DNA of 64,000 bases. Source: Ascaphus truei (lineage: Eukaryota; Chordata; Amphibia; Anura; Ascaphidae). The translations under genes were made by a program, and so were the position numbers. The stretch spans positions 21,976,603 through 22,040,602 of the forward strand of contig CM071579.1 in NCBI GenBank assembly GCA_036426205.1, read 5' to 3'. Each line of letters starts with the position of its first letter. The stretch's first letter is position 1. Shown here one piece after another: positions 1 through 9,554 of the stretch. The notes under the pieces are model-generated. The model had not been told where the DNA came from. It did no database searches and saw only the letters and a program-made list of their open reading frames with translations.

Positions 1-968
1 CTTTAAAAAAAATTAAAAAAAAAACCTCAATGGGTTCTCTGTACTAAGTGTTGCAGAAGGCTTCTTTTGGCACAATGTTGTCGCGTAGAAATCTCATGTG
101 AAATTGTGCTTGTGTGCGCCTGTGTAACCTGAATTGTCATTAGTGTAAAAATAATGAGTTGCTTTTTTGGGCGGATGCGCAGATACAGACGGATCTCGGC
201 GTACAGATGTAAAATGGTATGAAAAAAAAGGAGAACATGCATGAAATCACCCGCCAAGTTCTGCTTGGTATAAACCATAAAAAGTCTGTTTGCTGCGCAT
301 CAACCAACAATGTATTTGACGCAGCTTAGATAATTAATTATATAGTTAAACAAATTGTATTACTTTGACAGTAGGGCAATTATAAATTATATTAACCTAT
401 TAACTAATATTTTACTGACGCGTTGTTCTGGAACCTAATAGACTTGCGGCAGGGCTAGGCCACTACTACCTCTGCTACTACTGATTTGGGGTTTCAGCCC
501 GTGCCGTGTGAGGAGGATATCTCAGACAAAGAGGGTGACAGGGCGTGTGTGAGATTAAACAGCTTTTTATTGAACATTCGCAGCAAACAACAACTTCTTC
601 TTACAGCAGGGGCACATTCTTATGCTAGGAGTAGCTCCTCGGGGATGGTGGAAGGCTGACTTTTTGGGCTGGACCAGGGTGTCTCTCCTTAGTTATGTGA
701 GGCAGGGATATGTCCTTTAACCTTCACTCCCTATCCTGTCCTTGCAGTTTATAAGAGTCCTTAGGCCAGCAGATTGATAATTCCTGTTGGGTACTGCACA
801 CTAGAGTCGGGGCTCCTGATAAATAAAGCTTGTCCTCTTGGTTATTCCTAATCATATACCTAGGGGGACCTCCATTCTAACCCAAACTACTCCTACCAAG
901 CAGAGTCCTAAGTGAGTTAACCCATTAGTGCCCTAATAGCTGGCTACACATGTATCCATCTAGATATA
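1..968. other. Unresolved sequence with LTR-like traits
   Basis: No gene is seen. From about 430 to 955 the base composition and motifs (AATAAATAAAGC near 823, a terminal GGCTACA at about 950 as in the LTR-like insert at 6317-8116) suggest an old LTR fragment. No 5' end or target duplication could be defined. Confidence 0.25.
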
Positions 969-1067
969 TACAGCTCAACCCCGTTATAGCGAGATCCACT
1001 ATAACACGGATCCGCTTATAACGCGGTTTGAGCGTGGACCCCGAAAATTGAAAAAAATATATATATT

Positions 1068-1300
1068 TTTGTTGCACACACACTGCACACACTCACAGCA
1101 CACTGCACACTGCACACTGCACACACTCACAGCACACTTCACACACTGCACACACTCATAGCACACTGCACACACTCACAGCACAACGCACAGACTCACA
1201 GCACAGTGCACACACTACACACTCACAGCACACTCACAGCACACACTCACAGCACACTAACAGCACACTCTCACAACACACTGCACACACTACACACACA
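1068..1300 (+). repeat. CACA-rich simple repeat
   Basis: Irregular repeats of GCACACACTCACAGCACACT run for about 230 bp inside the Tigger-like element. The open frame across them is low-complexity and not a gene. Confidence 0.85.
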
Positions 1301-1339
1301 GCCCCCCCCTACCTCCCTACCTTTGGTGTCGGCTGCTGG

Positions 1340-1930
1340 CGGGGATCGGTGCTGGGCTGGCTGGGGGGGGGGGGATCGGAGCGGGGCTGGCATCGGAGCG
1401 GGGCTGGTAGGCGGGATTGGAGCGGGGCTGGCATCGGAGCGGAGCTGGTGGGGGGGAGGTCGGAGCGGGGCTGGCATCTGAATGGGGCTGGCGGGGGGGA
1501 TGGAGCAGAGCTGGCATCTGAGCGGGGCTGGCGGGGGGATCGGAGCAGGGCTGGCATCTGTGCGGGGCTGGCGAGGGGGGATCAGAGCACAGGGGGCTGG
1601 CGAGGGGGGTGGCTGTCATCAGAGTGGGGCTGGCGGGGTGGGGAGGGGGGATCAGAGCGTGGCTGGCATCGGAGCGGGGCTGGCAGGGGGTTCGGAGTGG
1701 GGCTGGCAATGGAGCGGGGCTGGCGGGGGCATTGGAGCGGGGCTGGCATCGGAAGCGGGAATGGAGGGTGGGGAGGGGGATCGGAGCGTGGCTGGCATCG
1801 GAGCGGGGCTGGGGGGGGTTCGGAGTGGGGCTGGCATTGGAGCGGGGCTGGTGGGGGGCATTGGAGCGGGGCTGGCATCGGAGCGGGGCTGGCGGGGGGG
1901 ATCGGAGCGGGGCTGGCAGGGGGAAGTGAG
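1340..1930 (+). repeat. G-rich minisatellite (GGGGCTGGC / ATCGGAGC units)
   Basis: About 590 bp of imperfect units built from GGCATCGGAGCGGGGCTGG with variable G-runs. The G-runs give strong G-quadruplex potential on the plus strand. Several overlapping open frames on both strands (up to 209 codons) are by-products of the repeat. Confidence 0.9.
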
Positions 1931-2142
1931 GCTGCTGGGGGACGAGGGGAGTTACGGTGGCTGCTGGGGGACGTGTAGGGCTGCCGGTGCCTCACTCCAC
2001 CTCTTCCACATCTTCCTCCCTCCCCCCTCCTCCCGATCGGGCACGCGGCAACCAATTTTTTTTAAAAAAGTAGCGCAACCCCGGTTATAGCACGGTCGGA
2101 TCGGGTGGCCCCCGAAGACCGCGCTATAACAGGGTTGAGCTG

Positions 2143-3205
2143 TATATAGTGAGAGATGCACAAAGTAAGATATGGTGAGTTTAAAAAGTGACAAACCCTC
2201 CTCCGTACAATGTACAGCAAATAAAAATACCACTTCACAGCTCCACAAGCATGCCTTTCCCCATTATCTCCACTGCAGCCAGGGATTCTGGGTAATGACA
2301 TGCAAATGAGCACTCAGTATGTCAATATATATGTATATCATATATATATACATATATACACTAAAAGGAAATGTTAAGTAGCACTCCTAAAATATTAATA
2401 ATGAATAATAAGAATAAAGTATGTCGAATCTGTACTCCGTGAATGGTGAATCAATTATAAATGCAATTTCAATTAAATTATATAAAAGTGTAAAAAATAT
2501 CAATTATAAAGTCCACAAAAAGTCAATAATACAGTAGAATAGAAAAAAGAGAAAAAATGGACTATATTATATATATATATATATAAAAAATATATTATAC
2601 ACACAGTATTTATTGTATACTTAAGGGGAATATATGGTCATAAGTTTGCATGTTCATTAAAACCTGAAAGGCTTTATTATTTCCAATAATAGTACTGTAA
2701 ACATTTGTCTGCACAAGTTGCTTACTTGAGACCAATTGGGAATAGAGAAAATGAAGTTATGTATACAGCGGGCTATCAGGGTAAATTCTATTTGTACAGT
2801 AATACAGAATAATTCTCTAAAATGTTAGTTCCATGTAATTCTGCTGTCAGCATTGCAATGATAAAAGCTGCCGCTGATTCTGTTTGTTGAGATTAAAAGC
2901 TGCAGCTAATAAGAGTGGTTTGGAAATAATGGCAGGCGTATTATTTGCACACACTTTGTTGCCAATCGTACTGCAGGTATATTTCAGACGTGAATGTAGA
3001 AGGTCATATTTGTATCGGATAAAACTTTTGCAATTCTGTGATAAAAAATACTCAAGATGTATCAAAACAATAAATGTTATTGACTTCAATGGGACATTCT
3101 GTTTGATTTACTGTATGTGATAAAGCATTTTTGTTGTGATAACATATTTCCCACTCAGTGGAATGGTTCACTTGCTATTTGAAGATATGTATAACAGGAA
3201 CTAAT
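2143..3205. other. AT-rich spacer without gene
   Basis: The stretch holds TA-dinucleotide runs at about 2320-2360 and 2564-2600 and ordinary AT-rich sequence. The open frames of up to 80 codons show no recognisable domain. Confidence 0.5.
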
Positions 3206-3526
3206 TAGAGACGGGCGAATCCGCCCAGATCCGTTACCCGGGTTTTCTCGCTTTTCCCCCCAAAATCCGTTTTGTGGTGTCAAATCCGCAAACCGATTTG
3301 GTCGGTTTTAATGCGCGGATTCATTACAAAAACGCCATCGGATACAATACGTGGACGGATGTGTAGATTACAATCCGCGGAATCAGCAATCTGTTGGCAA
3401 TATTGGAAACAATAATAAAAAATTCGCAAAATGCGCATCGCATTTTTTAAAAATTGATCCGTGGACCAAAGGAACCGGCTGATCCGCTGCAGTTCCAAAT
3501 CCGCCCAAACGATTCCCCCGTCTCTA
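3206..3526. mobile_element. hAT-type MITE (TAGAGAYGGG family), copy 1
   Basis: Ends TAGAGACGGG and CCCGTCTCTA are inverted. The flanks GAACTAAT (3198-3205) and GTACTAAT (3527-3534) match at 7 of 8 bases, an 8-bp duplication as expected for hAT. The interior repeats AATCCGC / GCGGATT motifs in both orientations. Confidence 0.75.
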
Positions 3527-3644
3527 GTACTAATACATATTTTATAGGAATAAATACATTAAATACAAAAGATATCCATACAGATTGATAAGTAATATTG
3601 TGGAGTTTTAAAATGTTATGTTGTAACCAATGCCCTAAATATAA

Positions 3645-3885
3645 CGGGAGAAGGAGCGGCTCAGCGAGTAAAGACACTGACTGGCACTGAGTGTGAAGCA
3701 GGGGAACCTGGTTCAATTCCCGGTGTCAGAACCTTGGGCAAGTCACTTTCTCTCCCTGTGCCTCAGGCACCAAAAACATAGATTGTAAGCTCCACGGGGC
3801 GGGGCCTGCAAAATGTCTCTGTAAAGCGCTACGTAAAACTAGCAGCACTATACAAGAACTTGCTATTATTATTATTATATAACAG
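3645..3885 (+). mobile_element. tRNA-derived SINE, copy 1
   Basis: The head contains an A-box-like GGCTCAGCGAGTAAAG and a B-box-like GGTTCAATTCC about 40 nt later. Next come a conserved body (GTGCCTCAGGCACCAAAAAC, GATTGTAAGCTCCACGGGGC) and a tail TGTAAAGCGCTACGTAAAAC plus TTATTATTATTA. ATATAAC on both sides may be the target duplication. Confidence 0.75.
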
Positions 3886-4275
3886 ATCAAACGTTACAAT
3901 TCAGCTCATTTTGCATATGAGACTTTTTGTTCCTTGGCAGACAGAGAGAATCAGGAATGTCATTTCCTCGGTCTCATCTTAGCACGTTGTGCGGCTGTGT
4001 GTGTAATGTACTGTAACTTCCTCGTCGAACCCTCTGTGGTGTGTTCCTTTTATTCCATATCATTAGAAGACAGTGAAGCAAGCTTTATTTCCCTGGATAT
4101 TACACTGACGTCTGTGCTTTGGTGAAAGAGATCTGCAGGGTTATAAAGTAACTATTCTATTGTGTTCAGCCGGAATGAAAATGCTACTTTCATCTTTGCA
4201 GACGTTTTTCGGAGGTCTTTCAAGGTGCTTGTCTCCTTCCTTCTACGGCTGCAACACCATACAATGCATTGACAG

Positions 4276-4647
4276 CAGAGATGGGGGAATTTTGGGGGTG
4301 CATTTGGATCCGCAGCGGATCTGCCGGTCCTTTGGTCTGCGGATTTTCGCGGCTCAATCTCAAAAAGGGCGATTCACGTTTTGCGGATTTTTTTAATTAT
4401 ATTTACCAATATACTCCGCGGATTACGCAATCCTTCGCCAGATTTGTAAGAATCCGCCAATGAATTCCTGAATCCACGGATTGGATTCTACAAATCCGTC
4501 CACGGGTTTTATCCCATAGCGGTTTTTGATGAATCCACGCGGATTAAAACTGCCTAAATCCGTTATCAGATTTTACACCGCGGATTTTGGGGGGAAATGC
4601 AAGAGAATCATCCGGGAAACAGCTTTGGGTGGATTCACCCATCTCTA
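4276..4647. mobile_element. hAT-type MITE (TAGAGAYGGG family), copy 2
   Basis: Ends CAGAGATGGG and CCCATCTCTA match the same family in opposite internal orientation to copy 1. The flanks ATTGACAG and ATTGATAA agree at 6 of 8 bases. GCGGATTT motifs recur inside. Confidence 0.7.
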
Positions 4648-4799
4648 ATTGATAACTAATGCTGAGCAGAGTCCAGCGCACGTTCCCCATACAGCGTATC
4701 TAATGCCTTTAAACCATCTCCTCCCAAAGCAGAGTGTAACATCTTTAAGAGTTGCATTGATGTGAAAGCACTCAGCCCTGCAACATCTCTCCTGTCATT

Positions 4800-5000
4800 T
4801 TAAATGTGGTATATAAATGTGGTGCACCCCCTTGAGAAAGGTCCCGTTCCGGGACCGAAACGTCGGATTGGGCGGCCTTTGTCTGTACCTATGCCTAATA
4901 CAGATTTCTTGGAATACTGGATCTGAGTGCAGTCTTTCTTACCGGACCCAAGAATGGTAATATTGTTCATTATCTATCTATATCTATATCTATATCAATT
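4800..5000. other. Fragment with GACCGAAACGTCGG motif and TATC repeat
   Basis: The sequence CGGGACCGAAACGTCGGATT resembles the ACGAAACGYGT-type motif that recurs at 20.8, 59.2 and 61.7 kb. It is followed by TATCTA simple repeats (4971-4996). Element type was not resolved. Confidence 0.35.
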
Positions 5001-5112
5001 AATAAAAAACAAAAAGTGGAAACGCATGCGCTATAGTGCAAATTAATAATACTGGTATTAATAATAAAATTAATTCAAAATTAGGTCTGTGTAGAATATA
5101 TATACATATATA

Positions 5113-5289
5113 CAGTGGTCGACAAATCACCAAAAAATCTACTCGCCGAACAAAAAAATCTACTCGCCGAACAAAAAAATCTACTCGCCACCTAGTACCA
5201 CAAGTGTGCTGCTTGGGCCAATAGGAGCTCGCCACGATGTTAAATCCACTTGCCCGGGGCGTGCAGATGTATAGGTTTGTCGAACACTA
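5113..5289. mobile_element. Small MITE with GTCGACAAA/TTTGTCGAAC ends
   Basis: Inverted ends CAGTGGTCGACAAAT and TTTGTCGAACACT bound about 177 bp. Inside is a triplicated unit AAAAAATCTACTCGCC (about 20-bp period). The class is undetermined. AT-rich flanks make the target duplication ambiguous. Confidence 0.55.
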
Positions 5290-6237
5290 CATATATACAT
5301 ACGCATACACTCTGTGTTCAGTAAAAAGGGGACCCCTTTTATCTAGGATAATATCATACGGTGTATTTCTCGCTCAATCACCATGAGAATGTGCACAGTT
5401 GCAGGTCTGTCATGTACATTAACACTATATAGAGCTGCTCCCCTCTGCACAGGACCAGCGTGCTAAGAGTTAACATTTGCTTGTACTTTGTGGAACGTCA
5501 ACCTCACCCACTGGAATTTTAATGAGCCAAGAGGACACAAAGAACTTTGTATTCGCAGCTGCATTTAATGTGAACCCCTTCAGTGTACATCTGCTTCGCC
5601 CCAAAGGCGGACAGCCTTTGTCGCAGCCGTAGGGCAGACAAAGGGTGTGAGCCGTTTGCTGATTTTTGGTGATGTTAAAGCTTCCCTATTTCAATGTGAA
5701 ACTCACCAGCCCTTTTATCCCCTGTACCCAATTTTTCAACTCTATCTGTCCATGAAATGTCCATGAAATGACTGTATAACCTCTGTTCTTTTAATGTAAC
5801 CATGTATTGTTATAACTCTGTGCCCAGGACATACTGGGAAACGAGAGGTAACTCTCAATGTATCACTTCCTGGTAAAACAATAAGAAGAACAATGTAGAC
5901 AATCAGCTGATGTTAAATTGATATCACTGTATTATGTCAACAATACGAGATACACTACGGGAGGTTCATTAAAACGGGGTTTTTTTCCTTCGCAGCTTGT
6001 AAATGTGTTAAATTGTTTTAATCTAATCTGCAACACTAAGGTTACTGTAAAATCTGAGTTTAAAGTGGGTGTTCAAAATCCCCTCCAGATTCTGAAACGC
6101 GCGCCTGAAGGCGAGAACACCGCGGTCTTATTGCATTGATAACGCACTGATCCAGCTGCTACCATTACTGAGCGATACGTTGTTTTACTAATTAATTTTT
6201 TCCCTCTATGCCACCGTCCTTTATCAGGAAAAATTTT
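5290..6237. other. Spacer containing one copy of a 201-bp repeat unit
   Basis: From about 5430 to 5640 the sequence matches the unit tandemly present at 57,363-57,770 (AACATTTGCTTGTACTTTG at 5472). The rest shows no gene. A 73-codon frame at 5918 has no recognisable features. Confidence 0.5.
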
Positions 6238-6316
6238 GGGGCCTATTCTATAAGCCAGCATAAAAAAAATCGCTGGGCCGTTTACTATCATGGTATCAGA
6301 AAGCTTTGATTACCTG

Positions 6317-8116
6317 TGTAACGGGTATTCCACCCCACCCAATCGCATATATAGTGTGGGTGAGTAGAACATGCGGTGTTACCGGTGTGGTGCGTATACC
6401 TGCAGGCTTACAGGAGGTCTGAGCCTCCGCTAGTGAGAGCCTGGGGTGAATCCTCTGGAACGTATCTTCTTTCAGCGCCTCCACCTATGTAGGATTCTAT
6501 GGGAATGTAGAATGACCCTAACATAGGAACCCACTCAGAAACCACACACACAGTGATTATATAACTAATGACTTTACTAACAAATAATAATAACCTGTGT
6601 CCCTCTCACGAGGAGACACTGACAGTGACGTCTCGCAGGACGATTCCCCGACACCAGGTGATCCCACCCAGTGTCCCAAGAACCCCACCCAATGTCCCGT
6701 ACTCCTACAGAGATAGTCAATGGGTGACTGCGCAGTCACTAAGAACCTCTAGGCCTGTTGGTGCACATGTGTTGGTATAATACCTGCCGAGCACTCCGGT
6801 GCTCGGGTCAGCAACAAGCTTCTCAAAGGATCAGTCGGGCGATGCCTCCTTCTGATCCTCCACTGCACTCCTTGTACGTGGACCGCTCGAGCGGTTCCAC
6901 TCCAGAACAGTCTCTGTGGACCCCAACGTGGGTCCAACCGCTTCACGGGAACAGCAATACTTCTCTGTGTCCCTACCTATATAAGGGGCACGTGCTGCAC
7001 TATAGGCCGTCCCTATAATACAGCAACCTATGGTGGCTTGGGATACTCCTATGGGCCTAAAGGATCAGGACCTGTCCCACTCCCCTAACTACCCACATCC
7101 CTAAGCCTCACTAACTCTAACAGCCAACGTGCTGCTAAACAAGGTGCCTGCCTGTCAGACCTCACAGCACTGCCCGCTGTGACTCTGACAAGGCAGCACT
7201 CCAAACTAGGGGCCGCGTCCCTCTCTAGGACCTCCCTAAGCACTTACCCACTCAGCTAGTGGGGAGTTGGAGCCTACCTGGGGTGTGGGTACCTATGTGG
7301 GGCAGGAGCTGCACTCGCTCCCCGCACCCTTCCTTCCCTCACAGCTCCCTGAATCCAACTCTTTGTAACCTTCCTTTTCCAGCTCCCACTAATGTAAGTG
7401 GCAGGGTCCCTAACCTGAGGGCTGCCCCTGGCAACACTCACCTTACTGGGGAGCTGAGCTATCTTGGACCAAGGGGGTGCTGGCCTAATACAGGGGAGTC
7501 CCTCTCTCCTGCACCCTACCTCCTTCCCTTGTCTGCTCCTTCCTCTGACTGACTAGTGTGCTCTTTTGCCCGCGAAATGTATCCACTTGCTCTCCTGGCA
7601 GTCCTGCAGCCCTATTGGCTCCTATGAAGCACCTGATGTGCTTGGCCCTAAGCCTCATGGGAATTGTAGTCCTGTGGAGGCTGTACTTACATTGGGACCG
7701 CGTGCGCGCCCTCCCTCTGCCTATACTAACCCCTAATGGCCGCCACAACCTCTCACTAACTATCCCTACTCTCGCGCGACTCTCCTGCGCTTTCCCTGCC
7801 CTCACGCAACTGTTCCCTGCCCTCGCGCGATCTTCTGCGCATGCGCGACTATCTCGGGCCGCCTGGGACCTACTGCGCATGCGCGAACCGGCGCAACATG
7901 GCGGCGCCCTTACAACCCGGGTCCGAGAGCGCCGGGAGCCCTGTAACGCGCGTGCGGCCTTGGCAACCGGCCGCACGCGTCCCTGGCAACCCCCGAGCCG
8001 GGGCCTGACCGCCCTCACCCCTGAGATCGCCGCGCGGTGCCGCCATTTGACTCGGCTGCACCCGCGATCGTCAGTAAGGTGAGGGGGTGCTGACAGGCTG
8101 GGGAGACCTGGCTACA
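6317..8116. mobile_element. LTR-like insertion (probable solo LTR) inside a Harbinger-like element
   Basis: Comparison with the sister element near 15,780 shows that the sequence is continuous up to ATTACCTG (6316) and resumes at CCTGTGATAGC (8117). The intervening 1800 bp starts TGTAACGG and ends GGCTACA (TG...CA) and is flanked by a 4-bp direct repeat CCTG. No gag, protease or polymerase is visible in it, so a solo LTR fits best. It contains TATA-like CCTATATAAG near 6975 and a CpG-dense block at 7780-8060. Orientation is not certain. A non-autonomous element of another class is the alternative. Confidence 0.5.
7780..8060. promoter_or_regulatory. CpG-dense block with paired NRF1-like sites
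   Basis: This stretch of the LTR-like insertion is rich in CpG. Two palindromic TGCGCATGCGCG motifs (about 7834-7845 and 7873-7884) match the NRF1 consensus, and a nearby ATGGCGGC resembles a YY1-type site (about 7897). Such a combination is typical of housekeeping or retroelement promoters. Whether it is active is unknown. Confidence 0.4.
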
Positions 8117-8494
8117 CCTGTGATAGCAAAATTCCCAAAACGGGAGAGTAGCCGACAATGTGAGGATCGCCTCTCTCAAAAGGGCTCACCCGGCAATTTG
8201 TTCCAGCTGCAGAGAGAGCCGCCTCTTCCTGCGCATATCTTACCAGCGATCGCAAGATTTTAATATACATTTTTATACTAGTGTAGATGAGCAGGGGGTC
8301 TCTGGAGCAGAACCACGTTGATTTCAGGTCCGGGTACCCCTTGCTTCCCGAGATACAGGCTCCATTATGGGGTGCCTGTATCTCCTATGCATTTAAATGT
8401 CTCGCATCACGTGACTGTGGGAATAAAATGCATAACACGCCCCGACACCTACCATGGAAACACGACTGAAGATAGGTGAAAACAGGCTCACAAC

Positions 8495-9004
8495 ATGACG
8501 TTGACTGTTATATCCCATAATGCCAAAGGGTTAAACTGCCCCCGTAAAAGAAAGGTGGCCCTCAATGATTATAGGAGAAAAGGAGCGGATGTTGTCTTAA
8601 TTCAGGAGACTCATTTTAGCACCACCAGCTTCCCGAAATATTTTGACAAGCAATTCAGACAGGTGTTTCTATCCTCCGCAAAGGAGAAGAAACACGGAGT
8701 TGCAATACTAATACATAACAGAGTGGGACTGGTGGTTGATAAAGTAAAAAAAGATAAGGAAGGGAGGTTCCTCCTGCTGTGTTAAACGCAGGCCTAGACA
8801 TATCAGGGCCCCCCAGGCTTGGAACAACGACGAGGCCCTAGAAAATGGGCTAAGAGACTTGGGGTTGGTAGATGTCTGGAGGAAATGTCACCCTTTAGAC
8901 AAAAACTACACCTTTTACTCACACTCCCATAATTCCTTTAGCAGAATCGATTACTTCTTTGTCACTAGTAGACTGGTCCCACAGATCTCCCATACTGGGA
9001 TCCA
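8495..9004 (+). pseudogene. L1-type endonuclease domain with internal deletion
   Basis: Frame 8495-8785 begins MTLTVISHNAKGLN and includes the QETHF motif, the N-terminal half of an L1-type apurinic endonuclease. It stops at 8783-8785. From about 8820 to 9000 the C-terminal half resumes, with SRIDYFFV and then a SDHAPIEL-type segment. The middle of the domain, about a hundred residues that normally include the catalytic GDFN region, is absent. The nuclease is therefore dead. The remaining codons to 9555 hold the linker between endonuclease and reverse transcriptase in shifting frames (for example 9197-9592). Confidence 0.8.
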
Positions 9005-9554
9005 CGATATTTCGTGTCAGATCATGCACCAATAGAGCTAAGGTGCGCACAAATAGGGCTGGACAGGCCGGAAGCAAATTGGAAACTAAACGCGTCCTTA
9101 CTCAAAATACCCGAATTACAAGAGAAAATAGGAGGAGAAATAACACACTTCTTCCGAGAAAATTAAGGAAGTGTTCGCTCCCATATCACCCTCTGGGTGG
9201 CACCTAAAGCAACACTAAGAGGTGCTCTCATTAGTCTGGCGGCTAAGAGAAAGAGAGAGAGAAATACAAAAATCATAGAAGGTCAGAACGATTTGAAAAA
9301 CCTATGGGATCAACATAAGAGGTCTCCTTGCCCAGTTACCCTTCAAAAGATTAGAGACACACAGATTAAGCTGAATCTGTTGCTGACCTCCCAGGCCGAG
9401 AAATCGTTGACTTGGTCAAGGAGGAAATTTTTTGAAAAAGCAAACAAGCCAGATACCTTATTGGCCAAGATGATCAATCCCAAGGATAAGAACTACAATA
9501 TCCAAGCTATACGAACAAAATCCGTCATACTTTCCGCCAACCCTAAAAATATAG

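Larger units (their letters stand above)
971..2142. mobile_element. Tigger/pogo-like MITE carrying minisatellite
   Basis: Inverted ends CAGCTCAACCCCGTTATAG and the complementary CTATAACAGGGTTGAGCTG (ending 2142) are flanked by TA (969-970 and 2143-2144). End sequence and TA duplication fit Tigger/pogo elements. The interior is not transposase but a CA-rich repeat and a G-rich minisatellite. The 1172-bp copy is non-autonomous. Confidence 0.7.
6238..8430. mobile_element. Harbinger-like non-autonomous element, copy 1 (split by an LTR, truncated by LINE)
   Basis: It begins GGGGCCTATTCTATAAG at 6238, matching the ends of the complete copy at 15,256-16,493. It then shares the internal CAGAAAGC..TTGATTACCTGTG block, is interrupted by the 1.8-kb LTR-like insert, and resumes at 8117 with the ATAGCAAAATTC..AAAACGGG block. 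It continues through the CCCGAGATACAGGC..GTATCTCC block to about 8430, where the LINE begins. The other terminus is lost. Confidence 0.65.

Noticed and set aside
1349..2090. Gly/Trp/Ala-rich frames of about 200 codons on plus and Pro-rich frames on minus
   Set aside because: They come from the G-rich minisatellite, and several frames are open at once. No start context or domain.
8959..9207. 82-codon frame within the LINE
   Set aside because: It is a shadow of the endonuclease end and linker in another frame.
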